A stretch of DNA of 64,000 nucleotides from CAVTWH01 sp963850915 (GTDB lineage Bacteria; Actinomycetota; Actinomycetes; Mycobacteriales; Micromonosporaceae), in assembly GCA_963850915.1 (NCBI GenBank), contig CAWKND010000010.1, positions 868,001-932,000 of the forward strand. Direction: 5' to 3'. The notes below the pieces were generated by a model. That model worked only from the letters and a program-made list of their open reading frames with translations, did no database searches and was not told the DNA's origin. The position numbers were made by a program, and so were the translations under genes. Shown in pieces: positions 1 to 9,226 of this stretch; positions within the stretch are counted from its first letter, which is position 1; the number at the start of each line of letters is the position of its first letter.

Positions 1-13
1 AAGGCCGCAAGCG

Positions 14-1210
14 CTAACTACCAGCCACTGTCAGTCCGGCCGCCCCGGCGCCCCGGGCGAGCAGGTAGCCCTTGGTGCGCTGCAGCGAGGCCAGGTACTG
101 GCTGCGCAGCCCGGCCGGCAGGCTCGGATCGGCGAGTGCCCGGGGTAGCTCGATCAGCTTGCCGGAGCCACCCGACAGCAGCATGAAGGTGGGGATCGCC
201 AGCGCCGCGGTCACCCGGAACACCCCGGGACTGATCTCGGTGAAGGTGAACTCCGGCATCACCCCGTCCCGGGTGTCCTGGCGCTGGTTCTGCCAGGCGA
301 CCTCGTTGCCCATCCCGTACACCACCCACTTGCCGTTGAGCTGTTCGAACGGCTCGACGACGTGGGCGTGGCAGCCCAGAATCAGGTCGATGTCCGGCGA
401 GGCGAGCAGCTGCCGGGCGAGCGCCTGCTGACCGGCGTCGGCACCGTGCGAATATTCGGTACCCCAGTGCAGGCTGACGATCACCACCTCGGCGCCGGCC
501 TGCTTGAGCCGGTGCGCGTCGGCCAGGATGCGCTGCGGGTCGGTCAGGTTCACCAGCCACGGCTTGTCGGCGGGCAGCCGGAGTCCGTTGAGGCCGAACG
601 TGTACGCGAGGTGGCCGACGAGTACCCCGTTGACCGGGATCAGGCTGACGGTGGCGGCTTCGTCGGCGGTACGGGCGCTGCCCGAGTGGCCCAGGCCGGC
701 GGCGTCGAGCCCGTCGAGGGTACGCACCACGCCGGCGTACCCGTCGTCGATGGTGTGGTTGGAGGCGGTCGAGCACCGGTCGAAGCCGGCGTCCCGGATC
801 GCCGTGCTGATCTGCGGCGGTACCCGGAAGATCGGGTAGCTGGTGAACGGGCCGCCCGGGTTGCCCAGTGGTGTCTCCAGGTGACAGATGGCCAGGTCGG
901 CGCCGGTGATGTCGGCGCGTACCGAGTCGAAGAGCGGCTCGAAGTCGTACCCCGGCTCGCCCTTGCTCCGGGCCACCGCCGCCGCCTGTGCCCAGAACGG
1001 CGTGTGCAGCAGTACGTCACCCGCACCGAGCACGGTGAACTGCCGGGGCAGCGCGCTGGGTGACGGCGACGGCGCGGGCGCCGGGGTGGGCAGCACGACC
1101 GGAGCGGCCACCGACCGCGGGCGCGCGGGCGGGTGTGGCGCGGACGGCAGGAGCGCCAGGTCGATCAGCGCGCACACGACGAGCAGAGCGGCGGCCGGGC
1201 GTGCGAGCAT
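14..1210 (-). CDS. CapA-family metallophosphatase-like protein
   Basis: Complete 398-residue protein of the CapA (poly-gamma-glutamate biosynthesis-type) family, which has a calcineurin-like phosphoesterase fold. An N-terminal hydrophobic segment (residues 1-25) followed by a Pro/Ala/Ser-rich stretch suggests a secreted or membrane-anchored protein. Family motifs are visible in order: GAGDVLLH near residue 62, HLETPLG, SNHTIDDG, HWGTEY, and GCHAHVVEP with YGMGNE. No capB/capC genes lie nearby, so a polyglutamate role is not supported; most actinobacterial CapA homologues are of unknown substrate. The ATG at 1210 is used. No clear Shine-Dalgarno is seen. The stop lies 14 bases from the window edge. 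Confidence 0.9.
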   Translation of the reverse strand: MLARPAAALLVVCALIDLALLPSAPHPPARPRSVAAPVVLPTPAPAPSPSPSALPRQFTVLGAGDVLLHTPFWAQAAAVARSKGEPGYDFEPLFDSVRADITGADLAICHLETPLGNPGGPFTSYPIFRVPPQISTAIRDAGFDRCSTASNHTIDDGYAGVVRTLDGLDAAGLGHSGSARTADEAATVSLIPVNGVLVGHLAYTFGLNGLRLPADKPWLVNLTDPQRILADAHRLKQAGAEVVIVSLHWGTEYSHGADAGQQALARQLLASPDIDLILGCHAHVVEPFEQLNGKWVVYGMGNEVAWQNQRQDTRDGVMPEFTFTEISPGVFRVTAALAIPTFMLLSGGSGKLIELPRALADPSLPAGLRSQYLASLQRTKGYLLARGAGAAGLTVAGS

Positions 1211-1301
1211 GGCGGAACAGTGCCCGACCGGTCAGCGCGCCACAAGACCCTCCCGGCTGATCGATGTCAATCCAGTGGTCGAATCAATCCAGCGGCCGGG
1301 A

Positions 1302-2777
1302 TCAATCCACCGGCCAGGTGTGCACCGGCTCGTTGGTGGCCTGCAGGGTGGCGTACCGCTCGAGCATCCCGGCCAGTGCGGTCAGCCGGTCGGAGCCCTT
1401 GTCCTCCAGTCGTTGTACCGTCGCGGTCTGCCACGCGGCACCGGTCTGCCCGGTCGCGCACCGGCCGGCGATCACGCCCAGCAGCCGGTCGCGGATGGTG
1501 GCGTCCACGCCGAACCCGGCGAGCCCCTGGTCGGCGAGGTCGATGAGGTGCCCGCGGACCAGTTCGGCGGCGCCCAGCTCGCCCAGGCCCGGCCAGACCT
1601 GGCAGGCGCGCAGCCCGTACCGGCAGGCCGCCCGGAAGTTCTGCTCCGCCTGGCTGAACGGCAACCGGCTCCACACCGGACGCTCGGCGGTGGCCAGGCT
1701 GCGTACCAGCCCGAAGAAGAAGGCGGCGTTCGCGAGCGTGTCCACCACCGTGGGTCCGGCCGGGAGTACCCGGTTCTCCACCCGTAGGTGTGGGCGCCCG
1801 TTCGTCACGTCGTAGACGGGGCGGTTCCACCGGTACACGGTTCCGTTGTGCAGCCGCAGTTCGCCGAGGGCCGGTACCCCGCCCGAGCCCAGTACCCGCA
1901 CCGGGTCCTCGGCGTCCAGGATCGGTAGCAGGGCGGGGAAGTAGCGCAGGTTCTCCTCGAACAGGTCGAAGATCGAGGTGATCCACCGCTCACCGAACCA
2001 GACCCGTGGGCGTACCCCCTGGGCCTTCAACTCCGCCGGCCGGGTATCCGTGGCCTGCTCGAACAGCGCGATCCGGGTCTCGTCCCACAGCCGCCGGCCG
2101 AACAGGTAGGCCGAGTTGGCGCCGAGCGCGACCTGTACCCCGGCGATGGCCTGCGCGGCGTTCCAGTAGCTGGCGAACTCCTCGGGGCCGACCTGCAGGT
2201 GGAACTGGGCTGCGGCGCAGGCGGCCTCCGGCGCGATCGAGTCGGAGGTGACCCGTAGCTGTTCGACGCCGCGGAAGAACATCTGCACGTCTTCCCCGCG
2301 CGCGTTCATGATCTCTTCGTTGAGCTGGAGGTAGCGCGGGTTGGGGGATAGGTTCTCCCAGACCGCCTGGTCCCGGGTCAGGGTGGGCAGTACCCCGATC
2401 ATGACGACCCGGGCACCGTGCCGGCCCGCCTGCTCGGCCAGCCGACCGAACAGCTCCAGCAGTTCCCGCTCGTACCCGGCCAGCCCGTCGCCGGCGATCA
2501 ACCGGGGCGGCGCGTTGATCTCCATGGTGAACTTGCCCAGCTCGGTCTGTACCCGGGGATCGTCCAGATCGGCGAGGATGGCCGCGTTGCGCATGGCCGG
2601 CCAGGCCTGCCCGTCGATCAGGCTGACCTCGAGCTCAAGCCCGGTCATCGGGTGCTCCCGCTCGAAGCCGAGCTGGGCCAGCATCTGGGCGAGGACATCC
2701 AGGCAGCGACGGGTCTTCAGCCGGTACTGGGTACGCACGTCCCGGCTGAAAACAGCGTTGTCCACCTCTTGGCCCAC
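1302..2777 (-). CDS. glutamate--cysteine ligase family (GCS2) protein
   Basis: 491-residue member of the GCS2/YbdK family (gamma-glutamylcysteine synthetase type 2, ATP-dependent carboxylate-amine ligase). Typical features are MTGLELEVSLID near the N-terminus, KFTMEINAPPR, and a C-terminal part ending in a helical region. Many actinobacterial members are annotated as glutamate--cysteine ligase, but whether this one makes gamma-Glu-Cys is unproven. I place the start at the GTG at 2777 because a GGGAGGG Shine-Dalgarno lies just upstream on the minus strand. The frame stays open to 2849, but there the candidate starts lack a ribosome binding site. Transcribed alone after the yceI terminator. Confidence 0.85.
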   Translation of the reverse strand: MGQEVDNAVFSRDVRTQYRLKTRRCLDVLAQMLAQLGFEREHPMTGLELEVSLIDGQAWPAMRNAAILADLDDPRVQTELGKFTMEINAPPRLIAGDGLAGYERELLELFGRLAEQAGRHGARVVMIGVLPTLTRDQAVWENLSPNPRYLQLNEEIMNARGEDVQMFFRGVEQLRVTSDSIAPEAACAAAQFHLQVGPEEFASYWNAAQAIAGVQVALGANSAYLFGRRLWDETRIALFEQATDTRPAELKAQGVRPRVWFGERWITSIFDLFEENLRYFPALLPILDAEDPVRVLGSGGVPALGELRLHNGTVYRWNRPVYDVTNGRPHLRVENRVLPAGPTVVDTLANAAFFFGLVRSLATAERPVWSRLPFSQAEQNFRAACRYGLRACQVWPGLGELGAAELVRGHLIDLADQGLAGFGVDATIRDRLLGVIAGRCATGQTGAAWQTATVQRLEDKGSDRLTALAGMLERYATLQATNEPVHTWPVD

Positions 2778-2966
2778 GCTGCCCTCCCACCGATGGCGCT
2801 GCGGTGCAGCGTTCATTACCGACTGTTCCGATTCCCCCCGATTCGTCACTCCCCGCGTTCGCGTACCTGCGGAGCGTGCACCTCACCGTACGGTCTCCGG
2901 CTGGGTTGAACCAGGGCGCCCCCGACATCACCCGCCAGCCGCTCTGCGCAACCACCCGGAGCAGCA

Positions 2967-3000
2967 CGAAGACCCCACCCGGGGGGAGGTGGGGCCTTCG
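2967..3000 (-). terminator. hairpin downstream of yceI
   Basis: A 13-bp stem with one G-U pair and an 8-nt loop, 39 nt past the yceI stop. It is of the GGCCCCACC...GGTGGGGTC type common at actinobacterial gene ends and has no long U-tract. Confidence 0.7.
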
Positions 3001-3038
3001 CGGACATTCGGAACTGGTGTGGCGGCGGTACTGCGGCA

Positions 3039-3614
3039 CTAGGCCTGCAGGATCGCCTCGCCCTCGATCTCGATCTTGACCTTGCGGCCGACCATCACGC
3101 CGCCGGTCTCGAGCGCGGCGTTCCAGGTGATGCCGAAGTCCTCACGGTCGATCTCGGTCGACGCGGTGAAGCCGAACACGTCGGTACCCCACGGGCTGCG
3201 GGAGACGCCCTCGAGCTCGACCTTCAGCTCGACCTCGCGGGTCACGCCCTTGATCGTCAGGTTGCCGGCCAGGACGAACTCGTTGTCGTCGAAGTCCTTG
3301 ACGCCGGTGCTGGCGAACTCCAGGGTCGGGTACTGCTCGACGTCCAGGAAGTCCGGGCTCTTCACGTGCCCGTCGCGCTGCTCGGCGTTGCTGTCGAAGC
3401 TGGCGGCCTGGATGGTGGCGGTAACCGACGAATCCAACGGGTTGTCCGCGATGATGATCGTCGCGGTGGCCTCTTTGAACTCGCCCCGTACCTTGCTGAC
3501 CATCATGTGCCGGGCGAGGAAGCCGACCCGCTTGTGCGCCGGGTCGAGCAGGTAGGTACCGGCGACCGGGATCTGGGCGCCGTTGTAGTCGCGGGTCGCG
3601 AGCGGCTGGCTCAT
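3039..3614 (-). CDS. YceI family protein
   Basis: 191-residue YceI-domain protein, a lipocalin-like beta-barrel family that binds polyisoprenoids or other amphiphiles. The N-terminal strand (PVAGTYLLDPAHKRVGFLARH), the SFDSNAEQRDGHVKSPDFLD motif and the C-terminal GVTREVELKVELEG are characteristic. There is no signal peptide, so it is probably cytoplasmic, as for many actinobacterial members. The ATG at 3614 has a good Shine-Dalgarno (CGAGGAG). The gene is divergent from the MarR gene at 3717, and its promoter holds a perfect palindrome, so it is probably repressed by that MarR protein. YceI/MarR pairs are common and often respond to stress or organic hydroperoxides; the inducer here is unknown. 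Confidence 0.92.
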   Translation of the reverse strand: MSQPLATRDYNGAQIPVAGTYLLDPAHKRVGFLARHMMVSKVRGEFKEATATIIIADNPLDSSVTATIQAASFDSNAEQRDGHVKSPDFLDVEQYPTLEFASTGVKDFDDNEFVLAGNLTIKGVTREVELKVELEGVSRSPWGTDVFGFTASTEIDREDFGITWNAALETGGVMVGRKVKIEIEGEAILQA

Positions 3615-3667
3615 GGTAACTGTCTCCTCGGGTGCGATTCAGGTGCGATCTTTGTTGACGTCGCAAC

Positions 3668-3697
3668 TATACACCAAGCAATCATTGCTTCGTCAAC
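3668..3697 (-). promoter_or_regulatory. yceI promoter with MarR-type operator in the spacer
   Basis: On the minus strand the region reads TTGACG (3696-3691), a 17-bp spacer, then TGTATA (3673-3668). Nearly the whole spacer is the perfect palindrome AAGCAATCATTGCTT (3676-3690). A dimeric repressor bound there would block RNA polymerase directly, and the divergent MarR gene is the obvious candidate. The site also lies just upstream of marR, so autoregulation is likely. Confidence 0.7.
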
Positions 3698-3703
3698 ATC
3701 TGC

Positions 3704-3709
3704 TAGAGT
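3704..3709 (+). promoter_or_regulatory. -10 box (TAGAGT) of a leaderless marR transcript
   Basis: TAGAGT ends 7 nt before the GTG start at 3717. No Shine-Dalgarno is present, so the mRNA probably starts at the initiation codon. Confidence 0.6.
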
Positions 3710-3716
3710 TGTTCAC

Positions 3717-4208
3717 GTGACAGACCACCTCGCGGATGACCCCCGCATCACGGCGGTCGGGCTCTTTGCCGAGGCCTACACGGGCCTGGCAGCCCGATTC
3801 GCCACCCACTTCGCCTCGCACGACCTGGACCCGGTCGAGTTCGAGGTACTCATCCGGCTGCTCCGCTCACCCGGCGGCCAGCTGCGGATGACCGATCTCT
3901 CCGCGCAAACCAGCCTAACGACGAGCGGGATCACCCGGGTGGTCGATCGGCTGGAACGCGACGGGCTGGTGCAGCGCCAGGCCTGCCCGACCGACCGGCG
4001 CAGCTCGTACGCGGTGATCGCGGAGGCCGGACGGCAACGGCTGGCGAAGGTACTCCCGGAGCACGTCGCGATGATCGACGAGTGGCTCACCGGCCGACTC
4101 GACCCGGCACAGCTCGAGGCGCTGCTCAGTGCGTTGCGGATCATCCGGGACGCGGTACGCCCGTGCGCCACAGCAGGAGCCGACGCGGCTGTCGTCGCCA
4201 CGACCTGA
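3717..4208 (+). CDS. MarR family transcriptional regulator
   Basis: 163-residue winged-helix regulator. The DNA-binding region is LRMTDLSAQTSLTTSGITRVVDRL, followed by the wing residues around RQACPTDRRSSYAV, a classic MarR pattern. The GTG at 3717 is chosen because a TAGAGT -10 box lies 7 nt upstream and no Shine-Dalgarno is visible; the open frame extends further upstream into yceI without a credible start. Divergent from yceI. Its likely operator is the palindrome at 3676-3690. The 3' end of the gene contains the first copy of a 24-bp tandem duplication. Confidence 0.9.
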   Translation: MTDHLADDPRITAVGLFAEAYTGLAARFATHFASHDLDPVEFEVLIRLLRSPGGQLRMTDLSAQTSLTTSGITRVVDRLERDGLVQRQACPTDRRSSYAVIAEAGRQRLAKVLPEHVAMIDEWLTGRLDPAQLEALLSALRIIRDAVRPCATAGADAAVVATT

Positions 4209-4235
4209 CCTGCTGTCGTCGCCACGACCTAACCT
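4188..4235 (+). repeat. 24-bp tandem duplication carrying a -10 box
   Basis: Two adjacent 24-bp units (4188-4211 and 4212-4235) differ at one base, G versus A. The first unit contains the marR stop codon. The change turns TGACCT in unit 1 into TAACCT in unit 2 (4230-4235), 7 nt before the GTG at 4243, and so creates a plausible leaderless promoter for the downstream gene. Confidence 0.75.
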
Positions 4236-4242
4236 CGATGGC

Positions 4243-5095
4243 GTGAAGTACGGATTCGTCCTCCCGTGGGGTGACGCCCGGACCGCCGCCGAGCTGGCCG
4301 CGCTCGCCGAGCGCGCCGGCTGGGACGGCTTCTTCGTCTGGGAGCCGGTCTGGGGCGTCGACGCCTGGGTGATGCTTGCCGCCGCCGCGATGAGCACCGA
4401 GCGCATCCGGCTCGGCACCATGCTCACCCCGCTGCCCCGGCGCCGCCCGTGGGACCTGGCCGGCCAGGCCGCCGCCGTCGACAACCTCTCCGGTGGACGG
4501 GTGATCCTCTCCGTCGGCCTCGGTGCCGCGCACGCCGGCTGGCTGGCCTTCGAGCCCGACCCCGGCCGCAAGATCCGTGCCCAGCTCCTCGACGAGGGGC
4601 TCGACGTGCTGGCCGGGCTCTGGGCCGGGCAGCCCTTCGACTACACCGGCGAGCACTACCAGGATCCACCCCTCCGACTTCATGCCCCCACCACCGCCGG
4701 TCCAGCAGCCGCGCATCCCGATCTGGGTGGTCGGCGGCTGGCCGGCGCCGCGCTCGATGCGCCGGGCCGCGCGCTGGGACGGCTGGCTGCCCAACCTGGT
4801 CGGCGCGGGCGCGGCGGGGCGGCCGTCGCCGGAGCAGATTCGCGAGGGTACCCAGTGGATCCGCGACCTGCGCATCTCGAAGGTCTGCCGGTCGACGGGT
4901 ACGACGTGGTGTGTGAGGGCACGACACCGGCCGGTGACCCGGAGGCGGCCGGCTCCCTGGTCGCACCGTGGCAGCGCGGCCGGCGCGACCTGGTGGATCG
5001 AGGCTGACTGGTCGGTGTCCCGGGAGGCCGTCCGCGACTACGCCGAGGAGCGGCTGGCGGCCGGTCCGCCACGCCTGCCGACTACCGGCAGTTGA
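4243..5095 (+). pseudogene. LLM class (F420-dependent) oxidoreductase, frameshifted
   Basis: The N-terminal part (KYGFVLPWGDARTAAELAALAE, GTMLTPLPRRRPWDLAGQ, SGGRVILSVGLG) is a clear luciferase-like monooxygenase of the F420-dependent type. The reading frame breaks at a CCCC run near 4669-4672 (one extra base), returns near 4880, and shifts again near 4976. The pieces PIWVVGGW, LPVDGYDVVCEGTTPAGDPEA and WWIEADWS join into one normal protein if these shifts are corrected. Three shifts in about 300 nt suggest either a decaying gene or poor local sequence. The GTG start at 4243 has TAACCT 7 nt upstream and no Shine-Dalgarno. Confidence 0.75.
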
Positions 5096-5328
5096 CCGGC
5101 AGGAACGCCAGCGTCCGACGGATAAATGACATCTACCGGGCAGAACGACTGGACGCGCCGGGCTACTGTCCAAAGCGCGGGAGGCTCCGGAACTGGTGAG
5201 TTCCGGGGGTTCGTGGCGCGCGGAGCAGGTGGGAATCTGGGGGTTCCGCGCGCCCCGGGGGACGCCGGACCCGGCCGCGGTACGACGCCTCGCGCGCCGC
5301 GGCCGGGTCAGGCAAGCTCCACGTTGTT

Positions 5329-5408
5329 GATCGCTTAGCGGAGACCTGGCCGATCACTCAGCGGCGACCTGGCCGATCACTCAGCGGAGACCTGGCCGAT
5401 CACTCGGG
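5329..5408. repeat. 23-bp tandem repeats (three copies plus a part)
   Basis: Units at 5329-5351, 5352-5374 and 5375-5397, with a partial fourth from 5398. The core is CACTCAGCGGAGACCTGG, and copies differ at one to three positions. They overlap the 3' end of the degraded regulator gene, and a stop codon of its last open frame lies inside the third copy. There is no spacer, so this is not a CRISPR. Confidence 0.85.
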
Positions 5409-7850
5409 GAGCTCGGTGGCCGGGCCGGTCGAGCCGGTCCTGTTCACGTGGCAGCAACTCGACGCCACTGTCCCGGCACAGCTCGGTCAGCCGCTCCAGC
5501 GCGCTCGGCCCGCCGCTGGGCCGAGGGGCGTACAGGCGGCGAGCCCGACCAGCGCCTCCACCACGTCACGTACATCGGCCTGCCCGGTCAGCTCCTGTCT
5601 CGGCGCTCGGCGAACCACTCAGCCGCCGCGGCCGGATCCCCGGCTGGCCAGCGCCAGGTACGCCTCGACCAGGGCGGCGTACCGTCCGCCGGTCGCCTTC
5701 GCCAGCGTCGACCGGGCCGGCTCCGGCTGCCCCGACTGCGCCTGCGCCAACCCGACGATGCCCAGCACCCGCCGCTTGTGCCGGGGATCGCCGAGCGCCT
5801 CCAGCAGCCCGATCGCCTGCCGGCCCAGCTGCTACCGCCTCGGCGTACCGGCCATCCAGCCGGGCCACCTCGGCGAGGTTGGCGACCGCGAGTGCCGCCA
5901 GCCGGTCCTCGCCTGCCTCAGCGGCGAGCCGGCGCACCATGGTCAGCCGCCGACGCGCCGCGGCCAGGTCACCGACCCGGATGTCGTGCCAGGTGAGGTT
6001 GTTCTGCGCCACCACGGTCTCCCGGGTACGCCCGTGCCGGGTGGCCAGGGCGACCGCCTGTACCCCGTGCTCGCGGGCCAGCGCGTACCGGCCGTACGCC
6101 TGGTGCAGGGCACAGAGCTGGATGTGCGCGGCGAGCTGCCCGGTCACGTCCGCCAGCCGGGTGAAGCTGGCCAGCGCCTCGTCCACACCCGGTACCGTGC
6201 CGTCGCCGTCGCCGTGCTCCGCGGCGAGCATGGCGATACCGAGCAGTGCCCAGGCCCGTACCCCCGGGTCGCCGTTGCTGTTCGCCGGCGCCTTGAGCAG
6301 CCGCTCCAGCCAGGCCCGGCCGTCCCTGTCCTGTCCCCGGAAGCGCCACCAGCGGGGCAGCCCGGCGGCCAGCCGCAGCGCGGTCGGTGGATCGTCGGCG
6401 GCCGCCGCGGTCAGCGCGCCGGCCAGGTCGCCGGAGATGTCGTCCAGCCGGGCGACCGCCTCGGCCTGCTGCGGGCCGGCCAGTTCGGGAGTGATCGTGG
6501 CGGCCACATCGGCGATCACCCGGGCATGCCGGATCCGGGCGGTGGTCAGCTCGTCGCGCGCGGCGGCCCGCTCCAGGGCGAAGTCGCGGACCACGTCGAG
6601 CAGCCGGAACCGGACCTGCCCGGAGCCGCGGACGGCCACCAGTCCGAGCCCGACCAGCTGGTCGAGCAGGGGTACCACGTCCTCGCCCGGCGGCTGGTCG
6701 GGGCGGTCGGCGAGCATCGGCTCGGCCATCCGTACCGACCACCTGTTGTGGAACTGAGCCAGCATCCGCAGTGCGGCGCGCTGGCTCGGGTTGAGCAGCC
6801 GGTACGCAGGAGGCGACCGCCTCACGCAGCGTGGCCGGTGCGTCGCCCAGGTCGAGTACCCGGTCGCGGTACTGGTCGAGGATCTCGCCGAGCCGCAGGA
6901 TCCGGCCACGTGCGGCGGCCAACTCCAGCGCCAGTGGCAGCCCGTCCAACCGGCGTACCAGTTCGGCCAGGTCAGCTGCCTGCTCAGGGCGTACCTCCGG
7001 GTGGCCGACCGCGCGCAGCCGGGCCCGGAACAGCTCCACGGAGGGGTACCCCTCGATCTCGGTCAGCGTGTCGCGTCCCTCGGGTGGCGGTTCCAGCGGC
7101 CCCACCGACCAGGCCAGCTCGCCGTCGATTCCGGTCGGGCGGCGGCCGGTGACCAGCAGCCGCAGCCCGCTGGTGTGCGCCCGCAGCCAACTCAGCGCGG
7201 CCACCACCGGCTCGAAGTTGCGCTCCACCGCGTCCACCATGAGCAGCGCCGGGCCGCCGGCCAGCCGAGCCGGCAGGTCGCTGGCGCGGGCCACGTCGAA
7301 GACGCCGGCCACCACGGCGAGCGTCTCGGCCTCGCTGACGGGGGCGCTGATCTGCAGGCCGGCCACGCCACCGGGGTGCCGGGCGGCGACCCGGTGCGCC
7401 AGGTTCCAGGCCAGGCTGGTCTTGCCGACACCCGCGACGCCGACCAGGGTGACCAGCGCTGCCTGCCGCAGGATCGCGTCCAGCTCGGCGAGTTCGGCGT
7501 CCCGCCCGAGCAGCACCGGCGCCGGCGGCAGGTGCACCGCCCACTGCGGCTGCCCCTCCACGGTCGGTCGGCGGGCGGCGGTGAGGAAGTCGGCCCGCAC
7601 GGCCGCGGCGAGGTCCGAGGGCGGTGGCCAGCAGCGCGGCCGTGGCCCGCCGCGGCCGGGCCCGGCCGTTCTCCAGATCCCGGAGGGTACGCACGCCGAG
7701 GCCGGCTGCCTGCGCGCACTCGTACTGGGTCAGCCCCCGCCGCTGGCGGTGGCCGCGCAGTAAGTCACCGAACGAGCCGTCGCTGGCTGAGCGTGATTGG
7801 GAGGGCACGGCTTGGAAGGGTAAGTGCCACGTGCATTTTGCGCGAGGCAC
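5381..7850 (-). pseudogene. XRE/NB-ARC-type ATPase regulator with TPR-like C-terminus, frameshifted
   Basis: Read across frames this is one large regulator. It has an XRE-type helix-turn-helix (RRGLTQYECAQAAGLGVRTL), a STAND/NB-ARC ATPase domain (Walker A LVGVAGVGKTSLAW; RLLVTGRR; LDGLPLALELAA), then a helical repeat region. The frame shifts near 7615, 6811, 5824 and 5640, and at least twice more before 5500, mostly as one extra G or C. The N-terminal GTG at 7850 is uncertain. In the C-terminal 400 nt the protein can be followed only by changing frame every 60-100 nt. The number of lesions argues for a real pseudogene, but single-base errors elsewhere in the window mean some could be artefacts. 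Confidence 0.75.
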
Positions 7851-8001
7851 CGGTCGCGCAGCCGACCAGTGATGATGCGCACGTGGCGCGCATCCGCGCT
7901 GGTACCGGCCGGGTTCTGCCAGCTTGAGATAACGGACGTACGGGGCGCTATCCGACCAGACTCCGAGACTTCATTCAGGCTGCTCCCAGAATTCCGCGCC
8001 G

Positions 8002-9159
8002 CTACAGGCCCAGATCCCGCGAGATGATCATGCGCTGGATCTCCGAGGTACCCTCACCGATCTCCAGGATCTTGGAGTCCCGCCAGAACCGGGCCACCGG
8101 CGTCTCGTTCATGAACCCGTACCCGCCGTGGATCTGGGTCGCCTGCCGGGCGTTGTCCACCGCGGCGGTACTCGCGTGCAGCTTCGCGATCGCCGCCTGG
8201 CGCTTGAACTCGGCGCCGCCCAGCATCCGGGTGGCCGCGTCGTAGTACGCCAGCCGCGAGGTGTACGCCCGCGACTCCATGTCGGCCAGAGTGAACGCGA
8301 TGGCCTGGAAGTCGCCGATCGGGTGGCCGAAGGCGCGCCGGTTGTGGGCGTAGCTCAGCGACTCGTCGACGCAGCCCTGGGCCAGTCCGGTGGCGAGCGC
8401 GGCGATGGCGATCCGGCCCTCGTCGAGGATCCGCAGGAACTGGGCGAAGCCCCGGCCACGCGGGCCGAGCAGGTTGGCGGCCGGTACCCGCACGTCGTCG
8501 AAGTGCAGCTCGTGGGTGTCCGAGGCGCACCAGCCGACCTTGGAGTACCCGGGCGCGACGGTGAACCCGGGGGTACCGGTCGGCACGATGATCGTGGACA
8601 GCTCCGCTGCCCCATCGGCGGAGGTCCCGGTGAGCGCCATGACGGTGACGAGGGACGTGATGTCGGTACCCGAGTTGGTGATGAACGCCTTGGAACCGTT
8701 GATGACCCACTCGTCGGTACGTTCGTCGAGTACCGCACGGGTGCGGGTACCGCCGGCATCCGAACCGGCACCCGGCTCGGTCAGCCCGAAGCCGGCCAGC
8801 GCCTCGCCCCGTACCAGCGCCGGCAGCCAGCGCGCGCGCTGCTCGTCGGTACCGAACCGGAAGATCGGCATGGCCCCCAGCGACACCCCGGCCTCCAGGG
8901 TGATCGCCACCGACGAGTCGACCCGGGCCAACTCCTCCAGCGCCAGGCACAGGGTGAAGTAGTCGCCGCCCATCCCGCCGTACGACTCCGGGAACGGCAG
9001 CCCGAACAGGCCCAGCTTGCCCATCTGCCGGACCAGGTCGTACGGGAACGTGTGCTGCTCGTAGTGCTCGGCGATGACCGGCGCCACCTGCTCGCGGGCA
9101 AACTCGCGGACGCTGGCGCGCAGCGCCTCCTGCTCCTCGGTGAGCACGTTGTCGATCAT
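8002..9159 (-). CDS. acyl-CoA dehydrogenase (AcdH-like)
   Basis: 385-residue FAD-dependent acyl-CoA dehydrogenase, intact. Signatures: GFGLTEPGAGSDAGGTRT, NGSKAFITNSG, and the C-terminal QIHGGYGFMNETPVARFWRD. The segment IGEGTSEIQR carries a Glu at the catalytic-base position used by MCAD/SCAD-type enzymes; true isovaleryl-CoA dehydrogenases usually have Ala there. A broad or branched-chain acyl-CoA substrate, as for Streptomyces AcdH, is therefore more likely than strict isovaleryl-CoA. ATG at 9159 with GAGGAG. Last gene of the operon starting at 10754, whose first gene encodes a carboxyltransferase; it catalyses the alpha,beta-dehydrogenation that precedes carboxylation. Confidence 0.92.
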   Translation of the reverse strand: MIDNVLTEEQEALRASVREFAREQVAPVIAEHYEQHTFPYDLVRQMGKLGLFGLPFPESYGGMGGDYFTLCLALEELARVDSSVAITLEAGVSLGAMPIFRFGTDEQRARWLPALVRGEALAGFGLTEPGAGSDAGGTRTRAVLDERTDEWVINGSKAFITNSGTDITSLVTVMALTGTSADGAAELSTIIVPTGTPGFTVAPGYSKVGWCASDTHELHFDDVRVPAANLLGPRGRGFAQFLRILDEGRIAIAALATGLAQGCVDESLSYAHNRRAFGHPIGDFQAIAFTLADMESRAYTSRLAYYDAATRMLGGAEFKRQAAIAKLHASTAAVDNARQATQIHGGYGFMNETPVARFWRDSKILEIGEGTSEIQRMIISRDLGL

Positions 9160-9226
9160 CTCTGGCTCCTCAAGATCGTGCTCGGGCTTGTCTGGCCGCC
9201 ACCGGCCATGCCGGCGACGGGGCCGG

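Noticed and set aside
5329..5408. CRISPR array or transposon end
   Set aside because: Units are directly adjacent without spacers; no transposase or terminal inverted repeats were seen nearby.
5416..7152. Long plus-strand open frame (578 codons)
   Set aside because: It is antisense to the XRE/NB-ARC regulator. The encoded protein is low-complexity Gly/Pro/Arg text without family features, an artefact of high GC third positions.
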